NCBI GenBank assembly: GCA_012523655.1
Contig: JAAYTV010000586.1
Coordinates: 1 to 24,565 of the forward strand
Direction: 5' to 3'
Length of the DNA: 24,565 bases
DNA from: a bacterium
GTDB taxonomy: Bacteria > Zhuqueibacterota > Zhuqueibacteria > Residuimicrobiales > Residuimicrobiaceae
Part shown: piece by piece, positions 22,655 through 24,565 of the stretch
Numbering within the stretch: position 1 is the first letter of the stretch
Layout: each line of letters opens with the position of its first letter
Notes under the pieces: model-generated
The model's database searches: none
Told to the model about the DNA's origin: nothing
Seen by the model: the letters and a program-made list of their open reading frames with translations, nothing else
Translations under genes and position numbers: made by a program

Positions 22655-24565
22655 ATGGCACCTAAAAAAATTTTGCTACGAAGTGGTTGGGGCATTTTAT
22701 TCATCCTTGTGCTGGCCACGCTGGTGCGCGCAGCCAACACGCCGATCTGGTGGGACAATCCGAAAAATTTACCCTTCTGGACCCAGACCATCGCCACCGG
22801 CACTGCCTCCAACACAGGCCCGCAGGCGCAGTTTATCATCGCCAAGATCGATGTCGCCAACACCTTTAGAGAGAACTATTCAAAATACGTCTGGGTGCAG
22901 GTGGAATGGTCTCTCGTTCAAGGCACCGGCGCATTCGTAACCGGATCCTATGATCATCTGATCAAATGGATGAACAGCGATGGGGATTGCCCGAGCAATC
23001 CGGAGCTGCCATTTCCAGATCCAGCGGACGGCGCCGGCTTTATGAAAGCAGAGGGTGCATGCACACCCGAGTTTGATTTTCAAAATGGTTTTGAGCTCTC
23101 CTTTTTCAAGATCACGCCGCAGCCCGCGTGCGAGCGGATTGAAATTCGTTTTAACGTCGGGCCGAACAGCCATATCAGCTATCGTGTGGAAATACAGACC
23201 GTCTGTCTGTCTTTTGATTTCGGCGACGCGCCGGATCCTCTGTTTCCCACGCTGCTCAATCAGGACGGCGCACGTCACATCATCGCAGAGGATTGCCGCC
23301 TCGGCGCTCTGATCGATGCGGAAACGGACGGTCAATCGAACGCTGAGGCCAGCGGCGACGACATGAACGCCGACGACGATGAAGACGGTGTGCAGTTTCT
23401 CAATGCCGGCCATTTGACCCAGGGCGGCACACTTCCGCTCCTGGTAACCGCCTCCAAAGACGGTTATCTCAACGGCTGGGCGGATCTCAATCACAACGGC
23501 AGCTGGGCGGACGCCGGCGAACAGCTCTTCACCGGCCAGGCCCTGACCGCAGGCTCGAACAGCTTGACCGCGACTCTGCCGGCCGACGCCGCGGCCGGGA
23601 CAACATTCCTGCGCTTTCGCTTCAGCACAGACCAACATCTCTCCTACACCGGCTTGGCCGGCGACGGCGAAGTGGAAGACTATGCGATCACCATTCTGCC
23701 CGCGGAATATGATTTCGGCGATGCGCCGGACCCGATGTTCCCCACGCTGCTCAGCCATGACGGCGCCCGGCACCGTATCGGCGAACTGAAATTGGGCCAC
23801 GTCATCGATGCGGAGCAGGACGGTCAACCCAGCGCAGACGCCCGCGGGGACGACAATCAGGGGAGCAACGATGAGGACGGCATTTCTTTCAATGCCGCTT
23901 CTCTGCAAAAAGGCGGAACCGGTCTGATCACCGCCAACGCCTCGGGAGCGGGAAAATTGAACGCCTGGATCGATTTCAACCATAACGGCGCTTGGGACGA
24001 TGACGAACAAATCTTTGTCGACCAGCCCTTGAGCCCGGGGGACAACGCTCTGTCGTTTTCCATTCCTCCTGATGCTCAGGTGGCCAATGTATACAGCCGC
24101 TTTCGTTTCAACTCCACCGGCGGTCTCACCGTATCAGGGCCTGCTGAAGACGGCGAGGTGGAGGACTATCAGATCACACTGCTGGTTCCAGTTGAATTGA
24201 GCGCTTTCACCGCCAGGCAATCCTCGGGCGTCGTCACCCTGGAATGGACCACACAATCGGAAACAGAAAACCTCGGTTTTTATGTCTACCGCGCAGAAGG
24301 CTCGGACGGCGTTCAGCGGCTTACCGAGACGTTGATACCCGGTGCCTGTACCACCGCCGCGGCGCGCTCCTACAGCTATCAGGACGCCAACGTGCTGGCC
24401 GGAAAAACCTATCGCTACCAACTGGCGGATCTAGACCACTCCGGCCGCTTGACGTTCAGCGAGCCGGTCATCATCACCGTGCTGGCCCCCGAACAGTTTG
24501 CCTTGGAACAGAACTATCCAAATCCTTTCAATCCCTCCACCGTCATCCCATTTAGAATCAAACAG
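22655..24565 (+). CDS. Secreted GEVEDY-repeat protein with T9SS sorting domain, 3' end outside window
   Basis: 637 codons without a stop up to the window edge. GGAAGGA lies about eight bases before the ATG. MAPKKILLRSG followed by a hydrophobic stretch and VRAA (24-27) is a signal peptide. Residues 28-187 are an unrecognised beta-rich domain with a few cysteines. Two tandem GEVEDY modules follow: 188-352 and 353-510, each beginning DFGDAPDP and ending DGEVEDY (GEVEDY at 338-343 and 500-505), with Asp-rich segments (GDDMNADDDEDGV, NHNGSWADAGEQ) that suggest calcium binding. A FnIII-like linker (about 511-610, VELSAFTARQSSG... LEWTTQSETENLGFYVYR) leads to FALEQNYPNPFNPSTVIPF, the start of a type A T9SS sorting domain. 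About 60 residues are probably missing. Likely a large surface or secreted protein; no enzymatic motif is seen. Confidence 0.93.
   Translation, partial: MAPKKILLRSGWGILFILVLATLVRAANTPIWWDNPKNLPFWTQTIATGTASNTGPQAQFIIAKIDVANTFRENYSKYVWVQVEWSLVQGTGAFVTGSYDHLIKWMNSDGDCPSNPELPFPDPADGAGFMKAEGACTPEFDFQNGFELSFFKITPQPACERIEIRFNVGPNSHISYRVEIQTVCLSFDFGDAPDPLFPTLLNQDGARHIIAEDCRLGALIDAETDGQSNAEASGDDMNADDDEDGVQFLNAGHLTQGGTLPLLVTASKDGYLNGWADLNHNGSWADAGEQLFTGQALTAGSNSLTATLPADAAAGTTFLRFRFSTDQHLSYTGLAGDGEVEDYAITILPAEYDFGDAPDPMFPTLLSHDGARHRIGELKLGHVIDAEQDGQPSADARGDDNQGSNDEDGISFNAASLQKGGTGLITANASGAGKLNAWIDFNHNGAWDDDEQIFVDQPLSPGDNALSFSIPPDAQVANVYSRFRFNSTGGLTVSGPAEDGEVEDYQITLLVPVELSAFTARQSSGVVTLEWTTQSETENLGFYVYRAEGSDGVQRLTETLIPGACTTAAARSYSYQDANVLAGKTYRYQLADLDHSGRLTFSEPVIITVLAPEQFALEQNYPNPFNPSTVIPFRIKQ
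23216..24187 (+). repeat. Two tandem GEVEDY modules with 495-base period
   Basis: The first copy begins at 23216 (GATTTCGGCGACGCGCCGGA) and the second at 23711 (GATTTCGGCGATGCGCCGGA), exactly 165 codons apart. Similarity is strong at both ends of the module (DFGDAP start, GEVEDY end) and weaker in the middle. Confidence 0.9.

Noticed and set aside
22880..24010. 376-codon minus-strand open frame
   Set aside because: It is antisense to the GEVEDY protein, whose signal peptide, modules and sorting domain are unmistakable.

Overview
The window looks like chromosomal DNA of an uncultured or little-studied bacterium of the FCB superphylum (Calditrichota/KSB1/Marinimicrobia-like). The best clue is the last gene, a secreted protein that ends in a type IX secretion (T9SS) sorting motif with the core NYPNPFNPST, placed after tandem GEVEDY modules. 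The assignment is inferred from protein features only. The DNA is moderately GC-rich, genes are tightly packed, and several starts are GTG or TTG. Two promoters resemble the canonical sigma-70 -35/-10 pattern.

Left part (1-9.5 kb), mainly housekeeping. The tail of an S9-family peptidase is followed by mnmA (tRNA 2-thiouridylase). Facing it is a leftward operon proB-proA-VOC protein (proline synthesis plus a glyoxalase-fold protein). Next come a secreted alpha/beta hydrolase (-) and, divergently, a DUF1080 lipoprotein followed by nadB (NAD synthesis). Between nadB and an M20 peptidase (-) lies the wreck of an OLD-like AAA ATPase: the Walker A end is joined out of frame to the TTHS end.

Middle (9.4-13.3 kb), leftward. 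A WbqC-like gene is broken by one base in a T10 tract directly upstream of the M20 peptidase. Next are tex and, upstream of it, a membrane-anchored SLT-domain protein that shares an operon with tex and has a strong TTGACA-N17-TATTTT promoter.

Right part (13.4-22.3 kb), rightward. One compact operon has eight genes: four membrane GT2 glycosyltransferases, a SAM methyltransferase, a radical SAM/SPASM protein, a UPF0104 flippase-like membrane protein and a Wzi-like outer-membrane barrel. Start/stop overlaps suggest translational coupling. The set looks like a surface glycan or glycolipid pathway. It is the best candidate here for an undescribed system, but its product cannot be read from sequence.

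After a 404-base gap with no supportable gene, a T9SS-exported GEVEDY-repeat protein runs off the right edge. No tRNA, rRNA, CRISPR array, insertion sequence or attachment site was seen.
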